From Nilaparvata lugens (taxonomy: Eukaryota; Arthropoda; Insecta; Hemiptera; Delphacidae): DNA of 64,000 bases. The position numbers and the translations under genes are program-made. The notes under the pieces were generated by a model. That model did not search any database. It saw nothing but the letters and a program-made list of their open reading frames with translations, and was not told where the DNA came from. The DNA lies in contig NW_024090263.1 of assembly GCF_014356525.2 (NCBI RefSeq), forward strand, positions 96,476-160,475, given 5' to 3'. Numbering within the stretch: position 1 is the stretch's first letter; each line of letters opens with the position of its first letter. Positions 46,962 through 59,100 of the stretch are shown here, piece by piece.

Positions 46962-47627
46962 TGTGCGTCTGTGTACACGATATCTCATCTCCCAATTAAC
47001 GGAATGACTTGAAATTTGGAACTTAAAGTCCATATGATATAAGTATCCGACACGAACAATTTCGATCTGATGCAATTCAAAATGGCTGCTAAAATAGCGA
47101 AAATGTTGTGAAAATCAGGGTTTTTTTGCGATTTTCTCGAAAACGGCTCCAACGATTTTGATCAAATTCATACCTAAAAATAGTAATTGATAAGCTCTAT
47201 CAACTGCCACAAGTCCCATATCTGTAAAAATTCCACGAGCTCCGCCCCATCTATGCAAAGTTTGATTTTAGATTCCCAATTATCAGGCTTCAGATACAAT
47301 TTAAACAGAAAATTCCAAATGGAAAAGATTGAGCATGAAAATCTCTACAATTAATATTCAGTAACATTTTCACCTAAAATTCAAAATAAGCTCGAAATTC
47401 GAGAAAATGTTATTATTTCAATTGCAAACTGTTGGCAACTGTTGATTCTATAAAAACATTCACTATGAAGAGATAGCAGACCTCGTGTGTCTCCAGTGTT
47501 ATAGTCCTGTCACCAGCTGGCTTATATCTTTGAATAGTAGACTTGAGATGCGTGGGAACACTAGCGTCAGGTGATAAATTTTCATAATGGCAAGGAAAGT
47601 TGTGTGAGTGCGCCACACAAGATTTTT
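46769..47627 (-). mobile_element. 800-bp unclassified repeat element, copy D
   Basis: Starts TTTTTACTTTCCTTGCCCTA, contains a GT microsatellite (about 46912-46952) and ends GTGTGAGTGCGCCACACAAG then ATTTTT. Nearly identical to copy C in reverse orientation, suggesting a recent pair. Confidence 0.7.
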
Positions 47628-47639
47628 GAGATATGAGCG

Positions 47640-48430
47640 CCTTAAGTTTAAATTTTTGGAACAGAACATTTCAAATACGGTAAGAGATAAATCCATGTGA
47701 TTTGGAAGATAAATTATTAATGGTATTGTTGATTGAATAAAACAAAAATTTTCTGAAAATATCAATTTTTGAGAAAGCTATTCAATTTACTAAAAATGAC
47801 CAGAAATAACTCATTATTTACCTAAATAACCTAAAAGATTATGTTCAATTATGTTTTAATGGGGGAGATTGAGTTTATACTTTTAAATTTCAATATGTTC
47901 ATGTTATTAGTAATGTTTTGATTCTTTAATAATAAACACAAATAAGTATTTATACTATTAATTTTTATAATGATATGTAAATTCGAATATATTTTTAATA
48001 AATTAACAAAAATAACAAATTGCTTATTTTTAATAAATTCAATGTCCCAACCTGGGCTAGGGATGTCTTAAACTGAACTTACTAACTGAACCGAAAATTT
48101 TAATAGAATAAATCTTATTGAACTGAAATTGTAATAGAATGTGCACTATGTGAACTGCTCTGCTCGAAACCGCTCGGTTGACGGTTCGCTCTCATGCCTG
48201 CTCTAGTATATCGAGCCGCCCGGCAACCGAGCGGCTGGACTGGATACTACAACCACCGCGATTCGCCGGCGACTGCTCAAACCGAGCGTTGCATGTGTAC
48301 GGCACCATGTCTTTCCCTATACCTGGCAATCGCTTGGGTGGTCAACCGCGCATAAATCGCTGTCATGTGAACAGGCTCTTAGACCAAGCCACATGAAGCG
48401 TTTTTTTGGCGTTTCTAGACGAGTCGGCAG
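47640..48430. other. AT-rich stretch followed by a GC-rich patch of unknown type
   Basis: 47640-48140 is AT-rich with nothing recognised. 48140-48430 is CpG-rich (GAAACCGCTCGGTTGACGG, CCGCCCGGCAACCGAGCGG, CCAAGCCACATGAAGCGTTT) and contains short inverted words. It looks like part of a DNA transposon, but no ends could be matched. Confidence 0.35.
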
Positions 48431-48540
48431 GGTAGGAAGCTCTCCGATTGGTTGATTGGGTTGGCGTTCGGGAATCAGCTGATTATATTTTTTCTCAAAA
48501 CAATGATATCATTATCTTCAACCACTTGAAAAGAATAAAA

Positions 48541-48650
48541 CGTGAGGTCCACGTTATAATGGCAGTATTTGATCAACATTGGTGTTACTACGGTATGTTA
48601 CTATCCTTGTCCATCATTCGACACAGCAGAAATCGCTATCCTCTTCTAGC
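48541..48650. mobile_element. Partial copy of the GTGAGGTCCAC MITE family
   Basis: CGTGAGGTCCACGTTATAAT then GGCAGTATTTGATCAACATT matches one end of the family at 9114-9332 and 14145-14210. A further end, TTATAACGTGGATCTC, is at 49490-49505. Confidence 0.5.
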
Positions 48651-48779
48651 TCCAGATCGTTTTTCAACAATCAAAGAATATACATTAACAAAATATTTAA
48701 TCTCAATAATAGTAAGTTATCATTGTGTTGTAAAATACAAAATGTAAATCTTCTCATGTCCAGGAAGCATAACAAAATA

Positions 48780-49400
48780 TATTTTTTATTTTGTCAGAAT
48801 TAAGTGGATAATCTTCATCAGAGTTGAAAATCCTCAGCAAAAACAAAAAATGAGTTATTCACTTGGAAAAAGTTCTGTTGGGTTGGGCTTTTATTGTTGC
48901 CTAAACTTCGAATCTCAAATAGGATAAATTATTTTTAATTTTTAAATTGAAATTAATTATTGATTAATAACAATTGAGAATGAGCTAATATCCATCCTCG
49001 GTAAATTTAGAATTGTATGCAAAATTTGAAGTTAATCGGTTCAGAAGTTCATAAGAGTGATGATGCGTCAATCATGTATTTCCTATCCCGGTCATGTAAG
49101 GCTGTCTTATAGATGAACACTCAAGCAAATTATAACAAACTGGAAGCATGACGAATTGAAAACTTGATGAACTGATATCTTGAACTGGAAACCTGACGAT
49201 TTGTAAATTCGACAAACTGAAAACTTGACGTACGGTACTGAAATCTTGAAGAACTGAAAATAGGCCTATAACTATCCTCGGTAAATCAAGAATGTACATG
49301 CAAAATTACCGAACAAGTTGATTAGTTCAGTAGTTGATGCGTTATTCGTGTATTCCTGTACTGTACATCTAAAATCCAATTATTTTCTTTATAATATAAT
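48780..49400 (+). repeat. Two copies of the RTE-3'-end-like repeat
   Basis: 48960-49120 has ATCCATCCTCGGTAAATTTA, TGCAAAATTTGAAGTTAATC then GGTTCAGAAG, and GATGATGCGTCAATCATG; 49257-49400 has ATAACTATCCTCGGTAAATC and GTTGATGCGTTATTCGTG. Between them are short imperfect repeats around 'ACTTGA(t/c)GAACTGA' (49160-49260). Same family as 1331-1600. Confidence 0.5.
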
Positions 49401-49509
49401 ATTATAGATATATCGTTATCAGCTATCCTCAATAGAATGCAGTGGCAAGGCAGAGAGTCGGCAACGCTGTTCTATCTTTCTCCACTGCCCTTATAACGTG
49501 GATCTCTGT

Positions 49510-50119
49510 AGATTCTTGTATTAGGATTGCCAATGAACTAATCTAGAATTGTTGAGGCAATTCTTTAGGCCTACATTCTCCCCAACACGGGTTATCATTT
49601 GAAAAGCTACTTTTATTGTGTGAGAATTATTCTTAAACTGTATACTGAGATTTGTCCTACGATTTAGGACTAAATTTTAGTGATTCTTTGAAGTACCTAA
49701 TTTCTACAAATCTATATGAAACCGGTAATAATTGTAGATTTTATCAGAAATAGAGATAACAATCTAATTAAGTGTTTGAAGGGAGTATTTATAACGTTCT
49801 TTGAAGATAGTATTTACAAACTATTATTAATAACGTTCTTAAGCACACGTTCGAATCACAAATAAACCAAAAACTTGATTATGCATTTCTTCTAAACAAA
49901 GAAAATCTTTTCACTGTCTCTCTAATACTTTAATATTTTTTATTATTTTCAAATACAAACACATTTTAACTAGATGTAGAAAGTAGGGCAGATATCTAGT
50001 CCTAGACGAAAAGGCTACAATAAAACTATAGGAAATAACTAGAAAAAATTTATTAGCATTCACATCAATTGATTATAGCAAAATACAATTTAATAAATTG
50101 AGAAAATGTACGTAGCAAA
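49510..50119. other. Intergenic region at the 3' side of the proteasome gene
   Basis: AT-rich, no gene. It includes the proteasome gene 3'UTR (minus strand, directly below 50120). Nothing else recognised. Confidence 0.4.
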
Positions 50120-53100
50120 TTAGGCTTTTTCTTTTTCCTTGTACATATAATGAAGATCCATACAGTCCTGCTCGGAAATTTTGATCCAGCCTGTTTCTTT
50201 GATGTGGTACACTGGAAAATAAAAATATTTGATTAAAACATAATAACTTCAAAACTTCAATGTAATTTGAATATGAGTATAAATAAATATAAATTCTTTG
50301 AAATATAGACATCATGAAGCTTGGGGCGCAAGCATAATAGAAGTTCGCTTCATGCTCGAGTATAGCATTTAATGCTTGTAATTAGATGGAGGCGAATAGT
50401 GGAGCGGTGCGTATCGTCCATTTAAATACATGTATTGAACTTACCGCCAAACTAATAAAATTAGATGGATGCTGGTTTCCTAAAGGAGCCATAGAAACTG
50501 TTATGCCGCATCCACACATTGTCCCAATGCGTACAAATGACGACCAGCACCAGAGTGTGGTAGGTGGTTTGCCAGCGCCCACCTTCATTCACCATCGCTC
50601 CGATTTTTGTCGAGCAAAGGCCAGCCAGCCCAGCGGAGAAATATAGTCGTTGGACTGGCCTTTGCTCGACAAAAATCGGAACGAGGGCCAATGGAGGTGA
50701 GCGTTGGTAAACCACCCATCTACACTTGTCAACCAATACGTGCTGTTTCATGTTATGTTTGTCGTCTGCTCTGCTGTCTTTTCTGTTTGAGTTGTTAAAG
50801 GCCGAATTGTTATTACGTTACTTTTTTATAGTATTTATTGAGTTCCTTTTAAATAATATTTTTGTTTCTGTGTTGGATATGTCGCTGGCTACCGCTGGCC
50901 TTGATGAGGCACTGGTCACACATTGCAGTGTGGATGGCAAGACCAACGCGGCCAAGCTCACCAGCCAGGCCAGCGACTGGGCCAACGTGTGGACTGGCTA
51001 TTAAAACTGGTTATAATGTTTAACCCGTACCAAAACAGCCTTATCAAACAATGGCAGTTGAGAAAGACTCTGAGAGATTTCGAAAAGACTACTTTTATCT
51101 GTTATGGCGTCAATTGTGTACCTCGACCCAAAACAGCCTTATTAAACAATGGCACTTGAAATAGTTATTTATGTATTAAGAGCGTAAAACGCGACTTTAT
51201 CGCTCGATTCAAAACAGTTACCACGCGATGTGTAGCGGAGCGTGGTTATTTTGACGAGAGCGATAAAGAAGCTTTCCGCTCGAATTACATACAAATTTTT
51301 TTTCTACAACTGCAGTATTGGATTCCAATACAATAAACAGTTTTTTAAATAATTTATCCAATTATTTTGAAAAATCAATGTAATAATAATAATAATAAAA
51401 TGGTACAATTTAATTATTCTATCTAATCATAATAATTTATTTTATAATGATTTATTATTAGAATAAGAATGATAATAATAATAACAATTAGTATCTTCTT
51501 CTTCTTCTTCTTTGGCTGTGCCTTATCCCATTTAAATGGGGTCGGCATTCCTTCCTCTTAGTCTGCCTCTCCACAAAGCCCTATCCAATGCTTCCTCTCT
51601 CCTCCAACCACTCTCCCGCAAGTCAGCCGCTATTCTATCTCCCCACCTCATCCTAGGTCTACCTCGTCCTCTCACACCATCCAAAACCAAATCCTGCACT
51701 CTTCGTCCAACATAATCCTCCTCCCGTCGCTGTATTTTATCTCTTCTTGTAACCCCGTACATCCATCTCAACATTCTCATCTCAGTCACTTCCATCTTTA
51801 GAATTTGGTAGAGAGTTAGTGGGGAGGATATTTTTAATATTCTTCCCAAAGAATGGACATTCATATGTCCAAAGCTCCGCCAATTTATGTAGATGCATAA
51901 CAATATGATTATTATCTATAGTTATTATATTACAAATTGCTTTTTCATATAATATACAGTTCAATAGTTATTTTCTTAGTCTATATTATGTAAATTCATC
52001 TATAACTTTGCTGTATTGTAAGCTATTGTATACAAGTGTATAAGCCAGTATATATTGTAATCTACATAAATAAAGTACTCAATCAATCAATCAATCAATC
52101 AATCTTTCGTTCCTGTTTCTTTGAAATGGACCATGTTTCTGTTCCATACAGCAAAGCTGGCCTCACAACTGATCTATACACTTTTCCCTTCATTTGACAA
52201 TTCACTCTCTTATCACAAAGAACACCACTCATTTTTCTCCAGTTCATCCATCCAAAATTTATTCTATGCTGTATTTCCACATCAAGCCCTCCATTACACT
52301 TGAACCCAGGTACTTAAAACTTGCAACTGGTTGGAGTTGGTTTTCTTCAAGCTGTAAGGGTAGCCCATCATTGTTTCTCAATACCATGTACTCTGTTTTT
52401 GATCGGCTAATTTCCAGTCCCCTTTCCTCCAAAGTCTTCCTCCAGCTTTCCAGCCTTTCTTCCAACTGATCTTTGGTAGGTTCACAAAGCACGATGTCAT
52501 CTGCAAATAGCATGCACCATGGTGCTGGCCTCTTGACTGCAGCACCCACGACATCCATGAGCAGATCAAACAGATATGGGCTAAGTGCTGAACCCTGGTG
52601 AAGGCCAACTTGCACAGGAAACTCTTGGGTCCTTCCCACTAATAATAACAATTAGTATGATTTGCAAAAAAAATTGATAGGACCGTGATTTGAACCTGGG
52701 ACCTTCAGCGAAATAATCAACGCTCTACGAGACTTTGCACCATGACCGTTGGAAATGGGGCGAAAAAGTAGGGAGATGAACTTATTGGAATTGCATTTTT
52801 CTAAAATGTAGCCTACTGCACAAGCGCTGCGGTAGCGAGCGGTAAAGTAAACAGCTGGCAAACGTAAAGTTGATTATCGCTCGCTTCTCACAATACAACT
52901 GTTTTAGGATGAGTTTTCAGTTCTTAAAGAAAAACTTTACGAGCGGTTGTAGAAAAAAGCATTATCTGTTATGTACCTCGAATAATGCCACCACTGGCGG
53001 AATCCCTGAAAGTAGCGTGGTAGATTGCACGACGCCCCAGCTCGTATGCCTCCTCATCGGTGAGATCCCACTTGTAACCCGAGTCCAGCACTCCGTAGGC

Positions 53101-56100
53101 GTAGATCGAGCCAGAGCCCACCGAGAACGCCTGGCCCTTCGTCCGCGTCCCACTGTCGTTCACGTAGTACAGCTGGGGTCCCTGTCCAATCAACAACAAA
53201 TTAATAAGAAATTTTTCAAATTTTTGTGAGTACTAGCATAGAGAAAATATGGCATAGGTAGAACATGTAACACACATGTTCATCATGCATCTTTTGTTAT
53301 TAGCGAGAGGCTTCTAACATAAAATAAAAATCCATTAGCAATAAATAAACCACTGGAAAATCGCAAATTAAAATTATAGTAGAATAATTAAACCTCAAAT
53401 AGAGCAGCGAAGAAAAAACATACGACAAAAAAGATACAAAAACATAACCTCACTAAATTTTTCTCGAAGCGTTTCACTGTGATCACAGCTGTAATATCAC
53501 AACTTCATTCACTTTGGCTCCCGTCTCAGGAAGTACTGGATCCACCAGCCACTGACTTCTCATGGTGAAGGGAAAAATGCCAACCAGGGGGAACCATAGC
53601 ACACGGATGACTGTGTGACTCCGTCCCTGGAAGTAGCCTAGCCATCAGCAGTACGGCTTGGTGAAGGCTCCAGACTATGGGATGTTCTGGCTTGACCGAG
53701 TCGCCAGAACTCTCCATCTCTGGGAATAGCTGGGAAAAATGAAGCAATCTGGTGGAGTTTCGGGGACACCAGTGAGAGACAGACTATGGGAACATGGGTA
53801 CCCCCGTCTCTGGAAGTAGCAGGCATGTGAAACCCCCGGGAAGCCAAACCTCAGGTCCCAGACTGTGGGAATCGGGTACGCCTCCGTCTCTGGAAGTAGC
53901 ATCATAGCATGTCAAAAAATCCTCTCACTGGTCCTTCTTTCCGAAACGCTAGCGCCCCCTTTTGGGCGCCTGTGTGGTGGACGTGCATACGCCCCTCATG
54001 CAGACTTATACAATTGGGAGCCACGAGTATTTTTCCTGGTCTGTAGACGAGATACAGGATACATGCGGGCTTGCCCAGCCCACGTACCGCCGGAACTGTA
54101 TAATGGTGGTTCCACTCAAACTCCTCCGTGATTCTCGCCTACCGACTTGGCAGTGCCGCCGGGTAGTAGATCGCTAATGGCACAGTATGAGAGACTTCCA
54201 GCGAAACATAGCTTCACCAAAAAGCAAGACAAACTTCATACTGGCAAGAATTCCAGGTATATCATTATTTTTCATGCTCAGCTCAAGCTTTTGGTCCGTA
54301 AAAGCCTTAATATATTACGAAACAAGTGAGACGCCAGCAGTGTCTGAGTGTAAATCAAGCTGAGACACCAACGTGTCATCAGGCAGACACCAATGGTGTC
54401 CAGTGTAAGACACCAAAATGTCCTGTCGCTAGAGTAATGAGCGTAATATGGTCTAACGCCAGGCAATTCGTTTGGAAACTTGGTGTCTCACTGGTGTCCT
54501 AATGTAATACGGAATGTGCCCTATTGTACAAAACTTTCCACTCATCTAAATAGACGACAGTTTTGATGCAGTTTTTTTAACTCTGTCTAAATGGAAATTG
54601 GCGTAGTGTCATTTAATGAAAAGCACTCATCGCCAGTAACTTTACGTTCTACTTTCACTGTATATTTATTTAATCATACAATTCAGAATTACTCAACTTC
54701 TATAAAAGTACCACAGGCTAAATCCCACAACGATTCCAATTCTAATTTATTCAACAGTCCAAATCCAACTAGATTATATAACACTTTCACATTTTTGAGT
54801 TACACTCCAATTTACAATCCGAAACAAACAAAAATACAGATTTAAAATTTAAGAATACTCTTTGAATGAATTTAATTATATGAGCAGCTATACAGTGAAA
54901 CCCTAGAAATTGATCCCCAATCAATTATAAAAATATCCATATTTTCTAATAAGGTATTTTAATAGAGCCACTTGAATTGTTAATTCAAATCAAAATAATG
55001 ACCCTTCTTTAATTTTTTATTTCTATAAAAAAACAACTACCTCGTTCTGGTTTTCGAGCCATTTTCTTTTTTTCTAAAATACATTATAAGTGTTTGTATA
55101 AAAAATTGTAAAAGGGTACTGTGTACTTATTTCTATATGAATTAACTTAATGATGAATTTGTTATTTAAGAATAGTAATGTAATAATTATTAATAATTTC
55201 AAATTCAAATTTATTTACACAAATTACAAATATTTCAACTATACAACACAAATGCAAAAATTACAATCAACTCAAATTGTCCAATCATTCCTTACAAAAA
55301 AGTAATAAATTGAATAATAATAGTATAAATACTTCTATTCGTAAATGGTAAGAATTATATTGTACAAACTGAATGGATTCAGGATTATCATTACATTATT
55401 ATTCAACACTCCAAATAGCATGAGCTTGGTGGAAATCTACTGGCATAAGTGAGAGCTTGTCCGCCAGTAGAAGTACCACCCTAATACTAAAAGAGGAAAT
55501 AAATAATAAAAAATGAATTTAATAATTTGTTACTAATAGAATAGATTAAAAAAGCTGATTATTTCGATATGAATTGACAATCATATTACAATATTATTCA
55601 ATAATATATTCTATAGATGATTTAATAATTCTTCTATTGAATTGACTAGTTGACTCAATTAATAATGATATTAATAATAAGTGTTAATATTATTAATATG
55701 TTGTATTGTTTGTTATGTATGACCACTGTTGTCAATGTAGTAATGTGAGCCAACTATAACAAATAAATGAATTGACTGACCCTCTTATCCCAGCCAGCAA
55801 TCATCATGCCCATGGAGAGGCCCATGCCCTTGTAGTAGTAGACGTTGTTGGACATGAGCTTGGAGGCGGCGGCCACCGATATGCGTTCGCGGTTGCGCAG
55901 TTCGTAGATGCGACACTGCTTGGCCAGCACTCTGTCCCAGTACACGCAGTCGGCCGCGCCGCCGGCCAGTGTGCCCAGCAGGTAGTTGTTTATCTCCACT
56001 ATCTTCTTCATTGTTTGCGAGCCTATCACAAAAACAAACAACAATAAACAACACCGATTTAGATGAAAAAAATCGCTTAGCAATGTGATGAAAGAAGGGA

Positions 56101-59100
56101 ATAATGATAATAATAAAAATAATTGAATTTTATTTCCATTAAAATAAAAACAAGTAATTAAATTAATAAAATGTACATGATATTTTTTTTACAAAATAAA
56201 CTAAAAATGTAGAGAAAATTTACCTACTGAACTATGGTAAACCCATGTGCTAGAGCAGGTGTTTACAAATATATTTTATTGTAAAATAATTATTTGTAGA
56301 AGAGGTGTGTACCGTTGTAATTTGAGTAAATAAATACATAAAAAGACTTCCTGTCATAAGAAAAAACACCAGTCAAAGAAAAATATTTGGGCATTTAGAT
56401 AGACTCCATCCTCATCTTGAAAGCCGCATCCACATTGAAAAAGTTTGACAAACATGCTTTCTGAGCAAACCTAGAGACAAAGTTTTCGAAAGTTCGTAAA
56501 AACAATTATTGTTTTTTAGGCATCAACTGGTGAACTGGTAAAACATAATTGAATCTGGCTGGACTGTTTCAACATTTTTGTAGTGTTGTCACGAAGAAGT
56601 GTTGTTACCTAGTGTTAATAGCTACAATAAGATGTTTAATTTATTGATAAAAATAGAGATACCTATGCATTGAAATTAAAAATTAAATTTGCAGATTGGT
56701 TTTGTAATTATTAGATTAGAAGGCTTTAAATTTGAGCGTTTCTGTGAACCTGCATTTTTTCTTATAAGGATAAACCTTGTATAAATAACAAAGCTCTAGG
56801 CTTGTGCATGGATGATGATAATAAAATGTTTTAATCACTCAAGAGCTTGATTAAAAAAATAGATTTGTTGAACATGTTAGTTTTGTTTGTAAACATAGAA
56901 ATTACAAAAATACAATAATTCCACTGCTAATTCAGTATCTGAGTAAACTGTCTATACTTCCTTTTTAATACTCTACTATACGTTTTTGAAGTATACGCCG
57001 AGTGTCGGGTGTAGGCCTATATCCGAAATTAACAATCTTTATACTAATTGAAAGAAGAAATAATACCAACGAGGGTTTACAATAATCACTGCTTCAAGAC
57101 TAGGTAGTCAATTATCATTAGAAAAATTTGTATTTTTTTCTTTCCATTGATCATTTAAGGGCACACTAGGGAACTTGGATCGGCAAACTTGGGTTGTGTA
57201 ACCAAGTTCGTGTAGGATTTGTCCCACACACTTTAGTGGGGAGAGCGAACAACCGTTCGTTACTTCAGTGTCTTTCGAGGTCTAGAGATGAGTGTTTCAA
57301 AGTTTGCAGCTGCTGTGAGAAAAAAATATATTGAATATATATGTATATATAGATAAAATATATCGCCCTGGCGGACGAACCGAACATTTCGAATTGGTTC
57401 TTGGTTTGCAAGAACCAAGTTCGCCGATCTAAGTTCCATGGGGCCCTTTAGATGAGTAATATCACTTAAAATAACCCGGTTGCGCAGAAGCCGGTTAAAT
57501 TTTAATCGTAGTTAATTTCACGAGAACCAATCAGAGAAGGCTTTTCTGAAAATACTGCTTCTCTGATTGGCTCTCGTGGAATTAATCACGATTAAAACTT
57601 AAACGGCTTTTGTGCAACCGGCACTATGAATATTATGAAGTTTACCTTTTAGAGTAATGCTGAGAAATGAATTTATCTATTTTTAGGTCAGTTCCAAACA
57701 ATCGAGAAGTGATTTTTGCAATTTATATATGTTTAAACTAAAATATATTACACACGTTACTGTCATGCAATACTAGCCTATGTAGGATCCTCCCGTTGCT
57801 CTTGAATCAACAGCCAACAGAACTCCACCCTGATATTGGAAACCAAGAGTTGTAGTACCGTGATCAAACCTGATTTTGACGGGTTTTCCAACAGTGTTGT
57901 CATCTCTGAATAGCTCATTAAAACGTGGCTAAAACAATACATTCATCAAATAAGTTGACTTAAATTTGAAAAGATAACAATGTAACAATATTAGGAGAGT
58001 AGGAGACATACATTACAAAACTAGTCCTAGTTGTAATCCAATAATCCAATATCGTGATCGATGACCAGGCTTCCCCGGATAGATCGTGTCAAAAATTAAA
58101 ACTGTGTTTTTCACAAAGATGGCGGCGTCACAGACCATCATTGAAAAAAATCCTCTAAAGAATAAAATCTCCTTCCAATGAGCCACCATGATAGGGTGTT
58201 CTTAAACACGGTAGGTGAGCGCCCCTTCACTGAATGCGGCAGGCAGTTGAACATCCTGATTGCCAGCACCGGAAAACAATCCTTAACCCTAGACAGTCGA
58301 CGGCGCGGAACATCCAAGTTGGTCCTCCCCCGAGTATTGTAAGTGTGCACTTCCTCTCTTCTTTAGAACATAGACAGTAGACTGGTGTTTTTTGACGTGC
58401 AAGAGTGATGCTAATATGTAAAGTCCATACTCAGTATGGATGCCCAGACATTGAAAAATGGGCTGGCAGTGAGCATCAAACTTGCTATGAGTCATCACAT
58501 GAAGTGCCTTTTTTTGAAGCAGGAGAATGTCCTTAACATGTGCTGAATGACCCCACACAAGTATTCCATACTGGATATGACAGCTGAACACAGCATGAAA
58601 CAGCATCAGCAGTCTATGGGAACTCAGAAGTCCTCTCATTTTCCGGAGGAAATAGACCACTCTAGAAAGTTTTCTACAGACTCTGATGATGTGAGGTTCC
58701 CATGACAACTTTGAGTCCACGCTGAAGCCAAGCAAGGTGACAAGAGCAGCACTGGCAACCGCTGTTCTGGTCAGTGTACACAGCATATCTTGGGTTTTGC
58801 TCTCATTCAACTTGAGCTTATTTGTGCAAAACCAACTCTTTGCCTCTTCAAAAAGCTCGTGAGCCTTCAGCTTAGCTTCCTCTGGCCCCTTGCTCTGACC
58901 CAAGATGGTGGTATCATCCACAAAAAGCAGGCTGGAGTTCCGCAGATGCAGGTCATTTATCATGATGAGGAATAACAGTGGTCCAAGCACTGAGCCCTGA
59001 GCCTTTTCAACTTGCTGAGCAGGACTTAATGGGAGACACAGTCGAATGCCTTTGACAAGTAACATAAAACAAGGTCAATTGAACCCCGTTCTTCAAAAGC

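Noticed and set aside
46386..47075. His/Thr- or Val/Cys-rich frames over CA/GT runs
   Set aside because: Translations of the microsatellite inside the 800-bp elements.
50726..51004. 92-codon frame ending ..WANVWTGY
   Set aside because: Overlaps palindromic repeat DNA and matches no family; taken as part of a foldback tract.
55742..55780. Read-through of proteasome exon 3 (..VSQFIYLL)
   Set aside because: It runs into intron sequence after a GTCAGT donor; exon 4 continues the protein correctly.
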